Assembly (NCBI GenBank): GCA_902796975.1
Contig: CADBRF010000058.1
Coordinates: 1 to 5,916, forward strand
Direction: 5' to 3'
DNA length: 5,916 bases
DNA from: an uncultured Coriobacteriaceae bacterium
GTDB lineage: Bacteria > Actinomycetota > Coriobacteriia > Coriobacteriales > QAMH01
The position numbers were made by a program, and so were the translations under genes. This document shows, piece by piece, positions 1 through 5,916 of the stretch. A model generated the notes under the pieces. It searched no databases. It was not told where the DNA came from and was given only the letters and a program-made list of their open reading frames with translations. The stretch's first letter is position 1; each line of letters starts with the position of its first letter.

Positions 1-1
1 C

Positions 2-436
2 TGGCGCGTCATCCGTACGCTCGGCAAGGGTCTGACCGAAATCTCCACTCCTCAGGGCTTTGCCGCTGAGGCATCATCCGCGACCACGATTCTCGTCTCC
101 TCTCACCTCGGCTTCGCTCTTTCCACCACCCAGGTCTGCACCGGCTCCATCATCGGCTCCGGCCTTGGAAAGAAAGGCGACCCCGTCAACTGGAAGGTCG
201 CAGTCAAGATGGTTATTGCCTGGCTTGTCACCTTCCCCGCTGCTGGTGTCGTTGGCGCTATTGCCTGCGCAATCGCTAAGACAAGCATCTACGGTACCTT
301 CTTGGTTGCCATCCTCTTCGTTATCACAGCGTTTATCATCTTCCGCCTCTCTAGGCGCAACCCGGTCAACTCCAACAACGTCAACGATGGCAAGGAAGTT
401 GTCCTCAATCCCACTAACGAAGCTGTCGCAGCTTAA
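2..436 (+). CDS. pit: PiT-family inorganic phosphate transporter, C-terminal part (5' end outside window)
   Basis: This is a membrane permease that imports inorganic phosphate, or metal-phosphate, by ion symport. Only the last 144 residues are visible; the frame is open from the first bases and ends at TAA 434-436. The family signature is clear: TEISTPQGFAAEASSATTIL (residues 12-31), then SSHLGFALSTTQVCTGSIIG (33-52), the C-terminal PiT repeat with its STT-Q/H motif. It is followed by the VNW motif (62-64) and two hydrophobic helices (about 66-92 and 95-114). The last 30 residues are a hydrophilic, probably cytoplasmic tail. An ATG at 209 lies inside a helix and is not the real start. The stop codon overlaps the Shine-Dalgarno sequence of the next gene, so the two are probably co-translated. 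Family assignment is firm; whether it is a high- or low-affinity type cannot be told from this fragment. Confidence 0.93.
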   Translation, partial: WRVIRTLGKGLTEISTPQGFAAEASSATTILVSSHLGFALSTTQVCTGSIIGSGLGKKGDPVNWKVAVKMVIAWLVTFPAAGVVGAIACAIAKTSIYGTFLVAILFVITAFIIFRLSRRNPVNSNNVNDGKEVVLNPTNEAVAA

Positions 437-448
437 GGAGCGTCCAAT

Positions 449-667
449 ATGCAAGTAATGAATTTTCTCCTGGTACTTGTCATCGCAGTTCTCGTTGCCA
501 GCTGCCTTGGCTTTCTCTACGCCACGGGTCTTCGCCTCGTGACTGGCGACGCAGACCAGGAGGGCCCCGTTAATGGCGGAAAGAAGGCAGCAGGGTATGT
601 CTGCTTTGGCTTGTGCATCCTCATCGTTCTGTTCGCACTGTATTTGATTATCCCAATCTTCCACTAA
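449..667 (+). CDS. Small two-helix membrane protein paired with the phosphate permease
   Basis: This is a 72-residue hypothetical protein that I do not recognise as a named family. A strong ribosome binding site, AAGGAG at 435-440, lies 8 bases before ATG 449 and overlaps the permease stop codon, which supports both translation and this start over the in-frame ATG at 458. Two hydrophobic segments (about residues 5-27 and 47-70) flank a short polar loop (28-46) containing acidic TGDADQEG and a GGKK stretch. The basic loop end favours a cytoplasmic loop with both termini outside, which is inference. The gap to pit is only 12 bases, so the two genes are almost certainly one transcript. A role as an accessory or stabilising subunit of the permease is plausible from position and size but unproven. 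V-A-S-C at residues 16-19 resembles a lipobox, but no basic n-region precedes it. Confidence 0.8.
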   Translation: MQVMNFLLVLVIAVLVASCLGFLYATGLRLVTGDADQEGPVNGGKKAAGYVCFGLCILIVLFALYLIIPIFH

Positions 668-670
668 TTA

Positions 671-713
671 TCTCGCGAGGCAGGAAAGCTCGATTCCGGT
701 TTCCTGCCTGAGA
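671..713 (+). terminator. Strong stem-loop after the permease pair, possible U-less terminator
   Basis: AGGCAGGAAA (678-687) pairs perfectly with TTTCCTGCCT (700-709) around a 12-base loop. The stem can be extended outward by TCTC (671-674) with GAGA (710-713), leaving GCG 675-677 bulged. It starts 4 bases after the stop of the 72-residue protein. No U-run follows on either strand, so it is not a canonical intrinsic terminator. It could be a U-less terminator, an mRNA-stabilising 3' hairpin, or a processing/attenuation site that lowers expression of the downstream stress protein gene. Confidence 0.5.
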
Positions 714-730
714 ACGTATCAGATTCATGA

Positions 731-737
731 GAAAGGA
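731..737 (+). promoter_or_regulatory. Ribosome binding site that decides the usp start
   Basis: GAAAGGA lies 7 bases before GTG 745. The in-frame ATG at 727 has no recognisable Shine-Dalgarno sequence in the 15 bases before it. Starting at 745 gives VKHLLVGIDGS, the usual distance of a UspA-family N-terminus from its first beta strand, so the GTG is preferred. Confidence 0.6.
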
Positions 738-744
738 CCAGTTC

Positions 745-1602
745 GTGAAACATCTTCTGGTTGGTATTGATGGCAGCGCCCGCGGTGAGAAAGCACTCGC
801 CTGGGCAGCGCATTACGCCGAAAACGTCGAGGCAGACCTCACGCTCCTCTGCGTTGGTGATTCCGATTTCGCTAAAACCGCTGGCGTCGATTCCAAGCGT
901 CTGCAGGATGCTGTGTGTGCCACGCTCGACAAGGCACGCGACTTCATCCTCGCTCAGTATCCCGAACTAAAGGTGACCCTACTCCCCATGCAGGGTCGCG
1001 TCATCGACTGCCTCGTGAGCGAGGCGGACAAGCACGATGCCATCGTTCTCGGAACGCACCACAACTCCAAGCTTGACGAGCGCACGAGCTCTGGTGCAAC
1101 CGGTCTCCGTGTCTCCATCTCCACGACAGTCCCGACCGTCGTCGTTCCATCGGACTGGGAGAAGGGCACAAGTCCCAAGAGCATCATGGTTGCCGTCGCA
1201 TCCGATGATTCCAGCGACTCTGCCATCATCTGGGCTGCACAGTACGCTCAGGCACGTGGGTATGCCCTCAAGCTCGTGTCCGCCTGGGGCCTCCCCAGCT
1301 ACCTCACCCGCCCGGCAGAGCTCATGGCAGGCGGTATCGACCCTGTTGGTGCCCAGTTCCAGCAGCGGCTTGACGGCATCGTGAAGACCTTGAAGAACGA
1401 TTTCCCCGACCTTGAGATCACGGGAGAATCCATTGAGGGATCCGATCCTTCCAAGACTATCGTCATCGAGAGCCTCCACCATAGCGTCCTCGTCATGGGC
1501 ACACACTCTCGTTCAGCACTCGGTAGAATGGTCTTTGGTTCCCTCACCCACTCTGTTCTCGTCAAAGTCGCAGTTCCGACGATTATTGTTCCCCAGCCGT
1601 AA
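745..1602 (+). CDS. Universal stress protein with two tandem UspA domains
   Basis: This is a cytoplasmic protein of 285 residues (291 if ATG 727 is used) made of two UspA folds, about residues 1-138 and 146-285. Each domain begins with a hydrophobic strand (HLLVGIDGS; SIMVAVASDD) followed by an amphipathic helix (KALAWAAHYA; AIIWAAQYA). Each ends in a hydrophobic strand (TVVVP; TIIVP). Domain 2 has a near-canonical nucleotide loop, GTHSRSALGRMVFGS (252-266), which matches the G-x2-G-x9-G-S/T ATP motif except that the second Gly is Ser. Domain 1 has GTHHNS (from residue 103), but the following glycines are out of register, so its ATP site looks degenerate. Tandem UspA proteins are common in actinobacteria and usually act in energy, hypoxia or dormancy stress; the exact role here is unknown. 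It lies 11 bases before the exopolyphosphatase gene and probably shares its transcript. Confidence 0.92.
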   Translation: MKHLLVGIDGSARGEKALAWAAHYAENVEADLTLLCVGDSDFAKTAGVDSKRLQDAVCATLDKARDFILAQYPELKVTLLPMQGRVIDCLVSEADKHDAIVLGTHHNSKLDERTSSGATGLRVSISTTVPTVVVPSDWEKGTSPKSIMVAVASDDSSDSAIIWAAQYAQARGYALKLVSAWGLPSYLTRPAELMAGGIDPVGAQFQQRLDGIVKTLKNDFPDLEITGESIEGSDPSKTIVIESLHHSVLVMGTHSRSALGRMVFGSLTHSVLVKVAVPTIIVPQP

Positions 1603-1605
1603 GGG
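1601..1605 (+). promoter_or_regulatory. Ribosome binding site for the TTG start of ppx, overlapping the usp stop
   Basis: AAGGG overlaps the last two bases of the usp TAA and lies 8 bases before TTG 1614. The nearby ATG at 1607 is out of frame and reaches a stop within five codons. No in-frame ATG or GTG lies between the usp stop and TTG 1614. The overlap suggests translational coupling of usp and ppx. Confidence 0.55.
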
Positions 1606-1613
1606 TATGTGTT

Positions 1614-2558
1614 TTGTCTAGGTATGCTGTCATCGATGTGGGATCCAACACCGTCCGGCTCTGCGCGTACGATCTCCCCAAGAAAAAGCCGGCACGTAAC
1701 GCCAGGCTTCGGAAGATTCTCGACGTCAAAGAGTCGGTAGGGCTTTCTGCGTTCGTGGATCCCCCATCGGGCGGTTTTTCTATCGACGGCTCTGCACCTG
1801 GAACGATGTCTCAAGCAGGTATTGAGACCGCTGCAAAATCGATTCGCCGCCAAGTAAGGAGAGCGCAAGTCGTTCAACCTGACAAGGTGTTCGTCTTCGC
1901 AACTGCCGCTCTGAGGAATTGCGTCAATTCCGAGGAGGCGATTAAGCAAATCGAAGAGCTCACTGGTGCAAAAGTCGATGTCATTTCAGGTGAAGCCGAG
2001 GCACGTCTGGGCCTTGAGGGGGCTCGGACTGCTATGAATATCGACACGGGCGCTCTTATCGACGTCGGAGGAGGCTCGACGGAAATCACCTGCCTCCTTG
2101 AGGATGGCAAATCAGCAGGTGCAAGCATTCCCATGGGATCGCTTAACTCGTACCGGCAGTTTGTTGGAGTCGTCATTCCGACAGCCGACGAGATTGACGC
2201 CATTGGATCTTCATTCAGGCTCGCGCTCTCGGAGGCAGAGCTTCCCATCATGGGAGAACCCGAGCTGTTCGGAATGGGAGGGTCAGTTCGAGCCGCAGCC
2301 CGCGTCTTTGGGGACATCTTCAATGGAGGCATTCGCTCGAACGTCCTCCATGCCTCGGATGTGGAAGCCCTCATCAACTATTGCAAGACAGAGCCCGGCC
2401 AGTTTGCTCATGACATGCTACGGTGCTGCGCCCAGCGTGTACACACACTGATACCTGGCTGCGCCATTATTCAGGAGATCTTCCGCGCATCTGGCGTAGA
2501 CTCCATGATTATCGACAAATGCAGTGTCCGCGAGGGATACCTTCTCGAGCATATCTAG
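1614..2558 (+). CDS. ppx: Ppx/GppA-family exopolyphosphatase / pppGpp phosphohydrolase, short form
   Basis: This enzyme of the ASKHA (sugar kinase/actin-like) fold releases phosphate from the ends of polyphosphate, or hydrolyses pppGpp to ppGpp; sequence alone does not separate the two activities. It has 314 residues starting at TTG 1614. Visible motifs are phosphate loop 1, VIDVGSNTVRL (6-16); ISGEAEARLGLEGA, in which E129 (before Ala-Arg) fits the family's probable catalytic glutamate; phosphate loop 2, LIDVGGGSTEI (148-158); and the adenosine-type motif GMGGSVRAAARV (220-231). The length covers only the two core domains and lacks the C-terminal HD-like extension of the roughly 500-residue E. 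coli enzymes, resembling the short actinobacterial Ppx type. Its position after a phosphate permease and a stress protein fits a role in phosphate and polyphosphate balance. A strong terminator follows. Confidence 0.9.
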   Translation: MSRYAVIDVGSNTVRLCAYDLPKKKPARNARLRKILDVKESVGLSAFVDPPSGGFSIDGSAPGTMSQAGIETAAKSIRRQVRRAQVVQPDKVFVFATAALRNCVNSEEAIKQIEELTGAKVDVISGEAEARLGLEGARTAMNIDTGALIDVGGGSTEITCLLEDGKSAGASIPMGSLNSYRQFVGVVIPTADEIDAIGSSFRLALSEAELPIMGEPELFGMGGSVRAAARVFGDIFNGGIRSNVLHASDVEALINYCKTEPGQFAHDMLRCCAQRVHTLIPGCAIIQEIFRASGVDSMIIDKCSVREGYLLEHI

Positions 2559-2581
2559 CGACTCTGTATATACTTCCTACT

Positions 2582-2623
2582 AGCCCCGCTTGCTTGGCAA
2601 TCGCTTCGTATGCGGGGCTTTTC
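2582..2623 (+). terminator. Rho-independent terminator after ppx
   Basis: AGCCCCGC (2582-2589) pairs perfectly with GCGGGGCT (2612-2619), and the stem runs into TTTTC. The 22-base loop holds a small inner hairpin (TTGC-TTG-GCAA). It begins 23 bases after the ppx stop. No T-run follows on the opposite strand, so it acts for the + strand only, closing the usp-ppx transcript. Confidence 0.85.
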
Positions 2624-2936
2624 ATATTCATGTAGACGCATTCAGCGTTTGAACAACGTAATTCTCCATAGGAAATAGTATAAACCACTGAAGACTGGAT
2701 CTACTTCGGCAATATGCGGGCATCAGACCGGTAGACATTGTCTGGAGTATACTTGCTCGCTTGCCTTAACCGCTTTGTATGCGCCTTTGCGAAGAGCCGC
2801 CTCTGAAGAACTGTCACACGTCCGTAATCATGCGTTACCATATTGTTACAGCAAGCGACCCATAGGCAGAAGCGCTGGTGGAATAGGCATCGCACTGCTA
2901 GGGGTGCACTTTTACCCCATGCTTGCAGAAAACTTT
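2624..2936. other. Intergenic region with no convincing gene; probable promoter and leader region of nifJ
   Basis: These roughly 310 bases are visibly richer in A/T than the genes around them. I see no ORF with a credible ribosome binding site: the 28-codon + strand frame from ATG 2779 has none. Possible promoter fragments are TTGAAC (2649-2654) with TAGTAT (2676-2681), but their 21-base gap is too long. TATACT (2748-2753), inside the palindrome AGTATACT, is another, but it has no good -35 box. GTTAC is directly repeated 11 bases apart (2834-2838, 2845-2849), about one helical turn. GGGGT (2901-2905) can pair with ACCCC (2914-2918) as a small hairpin. None of these is strong enough to name a promoter, riboswitch or RNA gene. 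Confidence 0.5.
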
Positions 2937-2951
2937 TGACGACGTTCGTCA
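2937..2951. promoter_or_regulatory. Perfect inverted repeat just before the nifJ ribosome binding site, possible operator
   Basis: TGACGA-CGT-TCGTCA is a 6+6 inverted repeat with a 3-base centre. It ends 4 bases before the purine-rich Shine-Dalgarno sequence and 15 bases before the nifJ ATG. It could be a repressor site or a hairpin in the 5' untranslated region that affects ribosome access. It does not match the Rex-type TTGTGAA...TTCACAA site, and I cannot name a regulator. Confidence 0.4.
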
Positions 2952-2955
2952 CGAG

Positions 2956-2961
2956 AAGGGG
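2956..2961 (+). promoter_or_regulatory. Ribosome binding site of nifJ
   Basis: AAGGGG (within GAGAAGGGGA) lies 4 bases before ATG 2966. The spacing is slightly short, but the sequence is strong. This start places the family's conserved N-terminal residues at their usual positions (Thr31, Glu64, Arg114), which supports it over the later in-frame ATG at 2987. Confidence 0.65.
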
Positions 2962-2965
2962 AATT

Positions 2966-5916
2966 ATGGACAGAACATTCAAGTCGATGGATGGCAACAA
3001 CGCCGCGGCGTATGTGTCGTACGCATTTACCGAGGTAGCTGCCATTTACCCCATCACACCTTCGAGCCCTATGGCCGATTATGTGGATCAGTGGGCAGCC
3101 CATGGCAAGAAGAACATCTTCGGCACTCCAGTTAAGGTTATCGAGATGGAGAGCGAAGGCGGCGCTGCCGGAGCTGTTCATGGTTCTCTTTGCGCAGGTG
3201 CTCTGACCAGCACCTACACTGCATCGCAGGGCCTGCTTCTCATGATTCCGAACATGTATAAGATCGCTGCGGAGCGCCTCCCCGGTGTCTTTCACGTGAG
3301 CGCTCGTTGCGTTGCAACGCATGCCCTCAACATCTTCGGCGATCACTCCGATGTCATGGCCTGCCGCCAAACCGGCTTCGCCATGCTCGCCGAGACTAAT
3401 GTTCAGGAGATAATGGACCTTGCCGCAGTTGCACATCTTGCAGCTATCAAGGGCCGTACGCCCTTCCTTAACTTCTTCGATGGCTTCCGCACGAGCCACG
3501 AAATCCAGAAGGTGGCGCTCTGGGATTACAAGGACCTCGCCGAAATGGTCGACATGGGCGCTGTCGAGGAGTTCCGCGCTCATGCCTTGAACCCTGATCA
3601 CCCGCACGCACGTGGCAGTCACGAGAACGACGACATCTTCTTCCAGCACCGCGAGGCCACTAATACCGCCTATAACGAGCTGCCTGAAATCGTTGAATCC
3701 TATATGAAGAAGGTCAACGAGAAGCTCGGCACCGACTACGGCCTGTTCAATTACTATGGCGCACCCGATGCGGACCGCGTCGTCGTCTGCATGGGCTCCT
3801 TCTGCGATGTGCTCGAGGAGGTCATCGATTATCTCAATGCGCACGGCGAAAAGGTCGGCCTGGTCAAGGTCCGCCTGTTCAGGCCCTTCTCCATCAAACA
3901 TTTCGTCGACGTGCTCCCGGAGACCGTCGAGAAAATCGCCGTCATGGATCGCACCAAAGAGCCCGGCAGCATTGGCGAGCCCCTGTATCAGGACGTTGTC
4001 TCCGCTCTCTACGAGGCCGGCCGCAATAACATCAAGGTCGTGGGCGGCCGTTATGGTCTCGGTTCGAAGGACACGCCTCCTTCCAGCGCCTTCGCTATCT
4101 TCAAGGAACTCGAGAAGGCCGAGCCTGCTCGCGAGTTCACAGTTGGCATTATCGACGACGTCACCAACCTCTCTCTTCCCGAGGATTCCAAGTGCCCGAG
4201 CACGTCTGCTCCCGGAACCATCGAATGCAAATTCTGGGGTCTTGGCGGCGATGGCACAGTTGGTGCCAACAAGAACTCCATCAAGATCATCGGCGACCAC
4301 ACCGACAAGTACATTCAGGCATACTTCCAATACGATTCGAAGAAGACGGGTGGCGTGACGGTCAGCCATCTGCGTTTTGGCGACCACCCCATCAAGTCCC
4401 CCTATTACGTCACCAAGGCGGATTTCGTCGCCTGCCATGTCCCAGCCTATATCGTGAAGGGATTCAAGATCGCCCAGGATGTCAAGCCTGGCGGCACCCT
4501 TCTCATCAACTGCCAGTGGGATTTCAACGAGCTTGAGAAGCATCTCAACGCCGAGACCAAACGCTACATTGCCGAAAACGACGTCCAGCTCTACACCATC
4601 GACGCCATCGATCTGGCAGCCAAGGTCGGAATGGGCAAGCGCACGAACACCACGCTCCAGTCTGCCTTCTTCTCGCTTGCAGGCGTCCTGCCCGCCGAAG
4701 ACGCCATCCAGTACATGAAGGATGCCGCAACGCATTCCTACATGAAGAAGGGCCAAGCAATCGTCGACGCCAACCACAAGGCAATCGACGCCGGTGCTAC
4801 GGCATACGTCAAGATTGATGTTCCCGAGAGCTGGAAAGACGCAACCGATGAGCCTGTTGAGGAGACGCTCGAAGGCCCGGATGCTCTCGTCAAGCAGGTC
4901 AAGAATATCCTTCAGCCTGTGGATCTCATGGATGGCTACTCCGTCCCGGTCTCCAAGCTCATGCCCTATGCAGACGGTCAATGGGAGCTCGGCGCTTCTG
5001 CCTATGAGAAGCGCGGCGTTTCTGTCATCGCCCCCAAGTGGGATGATTCCCTTTGCATCCAGTGCAACAACTGCGCCTTTGCCTGCCCACACGCGGCTAT
5101 TCGTGCCTTTGCTCTGAACGCCGACGAGCTCGCATCCGCTCCCGCTGGCATGCATACCCTGCCCGCCACTGGCAAAGCGGCAAAGGAAGCTGGGCTCCAG
5201 TTCGCGATTTCCATCAGCCCACTCGATTGCATGGGCTGCCAGCTTTGCGTTGACGCCTGCCCCAAGGATGCCCTTACCATGGTTCCCACGGAGGAGGTGC
5301 TTGCAGAGCAGGAAGTCTTCGACTATTGCGTGGCCAACGTCACGGAGAAGCAAGAAGTCGCCGGCATCACCAATGTCAAGGCAAGCCAGTTCAAGCAGCC
5401 GCTTCTCGAGTTCTCCGGCGCCTGCGCAGGCTGTGCCGAGACCCAGTATGCGCGCCTCGTCACCCAGGTCTGCGGCGACCGCATGTTCATCTCCAATGCA
5501 ACCGGCTGTTCCTCCATCTGGGGCAACCCTGGCGCAACCGCCCCTTATACCACCAATGCCGAGGGTCATGGCCCCGCTTGGAACAATTCCCTGTTCGAGG
5601 ACAACGCAGAGCATGGTTTGGGCATGTACCTCGGCTATCAGGCAGAGCAGAACCGTGTTGTCTCCGAAGTGCAGGAGCTCATTGCAGCCGAAGGCGCATC
5701 TGAGGAGCTGAAAGACGCTGCTCAGGCCTGGATTGACGCACGCAACGATACCGAGGCGAGCAAGACTACGGCGGCTGCGCTCGTAGCGGCGCTCGAAGCT
5801 GACGGCTCTGAAGCCGCCAAGGCGGTCCTCGAGGACAAGAGCTTCTTCACCAAGAAGAGCTTCTGGATCTTCGGTGGCGACGGCTGGGCATACGACATCG
5901 GCTACGGCGGACTCGA
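2966..5916 (+). CDS. nifJ: Pyruvate:ferredoxin (flavodoxin) oxidoreductase, single-chain type, 3' end outside window
   Basis: This cytoplasmic enzyme converts pyruvate and CoA to acetyl-CoA and CO2, passing two electrons to ferredoxin or flavodoxin, the main pyruvate-oxidising step of many anaerobes. The first 983 residues of an expected 1,170-1,200 are present. The N-terminal domain has YPITPSS (28-34, Thr31), MESEGGAAGA (61-70, Glu64) and SAR (112-114, Arg114), which coincide in position with the pyruvate and thiamine-diphosphate residues of the Desulfovibrio africanus enzyme. The central CoA-binding and gamma-type domains follow. The ferredoxin domain has CxxCxxCxxxCP motifs at C697/700/703/707 and C755/758/761/765. 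C820, C823 and C848 would bind the proximal cluster; its fourth cysteine lies beyond the window. GGDGWAYDIG with D972 is the diphosphate/Mg site. The frame has no stop. It follows a terminator and a long leader, so it is probably expressed on its own. Confidence 0.97.
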   Translation, partial: MDRTFKSMDGNNAAAYVSYAFTEVAAIYPITPSSPMADYVDQWAAHGKKNIFGTPVKVIEMESEGGAAGAVHGSLCAGALTSTYTASQGLLLMIPNMYKIAAERLPGVFHVSARCVATHALNIFGDHSDVMACRQTGFAMLAETNVQEIMDLAAVAHLAAIKGRTPFLNFFDGFRTSHEIQKVALWDYKDLAEMVDMGAVEEFRAHALNPDHPHARGSHENDDIFFQHREATNTAYNELPEIVESYMKKVNEKLGTDYGLFNYYGAPDADRVVVCMGSFCDVLEEVIDYLNAHGEKVGLVKVRLFRPFSIKHFVDVLPETVEKIAVMDRTKEPGSIGEPLYQDVVSALYEAGRNNIKVVGGRYGLGSKDTPPSSAFAIFKELEKAEPAREFTVGIIDDVTNLSLPEDSKCPSTSAPGTIECKFWGLGGDGTVGANKNSIKIIGDHTDKYIQAYFQYDSKKTGGVTVSHLRFGDHPIKSPYYVTKADFVACHVPAYIVKGFKIAQDVKPGGTLLINCQWDFNELEKHLNAETKRYIAENDVQLYTIDAIDLAAKVGMGKRTNTTLQSAFFSLAGVLPAEDAIQYMKDAATHSYMKKGQAIVDANHKAIDAGATAYVKIDVPESWKDATDEPVEETLEGPDALVKQVKNILQPVDLMDGYSVPVSKLMPYADGQWELGASAYEKRGVSVIAPKWDDSLCIQCNNCAFACPHAAIRAFALNADELASAPAGMHTLPATGKAAKEAGLQFAISISPLDCMGCQLCVDACPKDALTMVPTEEVLAEQEVFDYCVANVTEKQEVAGITNVKASQFKQPLLEFSGACAGCAETQYARLVTQVCGDRMFISNATGCSSIWGNPGATAPYTTNAEGHGPAWNNSLFEDNAEHGLGMYLGYQAEQNRVVSEVQELIAAEGASEELKDAAQAWIDARNDTEASKTTAAALVAALEADGSEAAKAVLEDKSFFTKKSFWIFGGDGWAYDIGYGGL

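Noticed and set aside
494..505. A lipobox-like V-A-S-C in the 72-residue membrane protein
   Set aside because: The n-region has no Lys or Arg before the hydrophobic stretch, so a lipoprotein signal is less likely than a plain membrane helix.
74..664. A 196-residue minus-strand frame across pit and the small membrane protein
   Set aside because: It is the antisense of two + strand genes with good family or ribosome-binding-site support; its composition is that of a shadow frame.
1299..1949. A 216-residue minus-strand frame across usp and ppx
   Set aside because: It overlaps two well-supported + strand genes and shows no domain.
2779..2865. A 28-codon + strand frame in the intergenic region, as a possible leader peptide
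   Set aside because: No ribosome binding site precedes the ATG, no codon run suggests attenuation, and no terminator follows it.
2843..2871. TTGTTA as a -35 box in the nifJ leader
   Set aside because: No acceptable -10 hexamer lies 16-18 bases downstream.
2701..3045. A 114-residue minus-strand frame in the nifJ leader
   Set aside because: It starts inside nifJ, overlaps its conserved N-terminus, and its translation resembles no family. It covers the probable promoter region.
2912..5614. A 900-residue open frame on the minus strand
   Set aside because: It lies wholly antisense to a clear nifJ reading frame, is codon-aligned with it, and has no recognisable domain. Its openness follows from the absence of TTA, CTA and TCA codons in nifJ.

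Overview
The window reads as the chromosome of an anaerobic, moderately GC-rich bacterium, most likely an actinobacterium of the Coriobacteriia type (Olsenella/Collinsella/Atopobium relatives). Three things point that way: a full-type pyruvate:ferredoxin oxidoreductase, codons that favour C or G in third position, and the overall look of the PiT and PFOR proteins. The taxonomic call is inference from protein flavour and codon use, not from a marker gene.

Layout, all genes on the + strand. Positions 2-436 hold the C-terminal 144 residues of a PiT-family phosphate permease whose start lies outside the window. Its stop codon overlaps the ribosome binding site of a 72-residue two-helix membrane protein (449-667). 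A strong stem-loop (671-713) follows. Next come a tandem-domain universal stress protein (745-1602) and, 11 bases on, a short Ppx/GppA-type exopolyphosphatase (1614-2558, TTG start). That gene ends at a good rho-independent terminator (2582-2623).

The next roughly 340 bases (2624-2965) carry no convincing gene and are probably the promoter and leader region of the last gene. Just before that gene's ribosome binding site lies a perfect 6+6 inverted repeat (2937-2951). From 2966 to the window end runs the first 983 residues of nifJ/por, with its conserved pyruvate and thiamine-diphosphate residues, two ferredoxin-type cysteine motifs and three of the four cysteines of the proximal cluster.

The left half looks like a phosphate/stress group: phosphate import, an accessory membrane peptide, a nucleotide-binding stress protein and polyphosphate (or pppGpp) hydrolysis. 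The right half is central fermentative metabolism, under separate control. I see no mobile element, CRISPR array, tRNA or rRNA, and no clearly undescribed system. The items most worth a second look are the small protein paired with the permease, the operator-like palindrome before nifJ, and the stem-loop between the permease pair and the stress protein.
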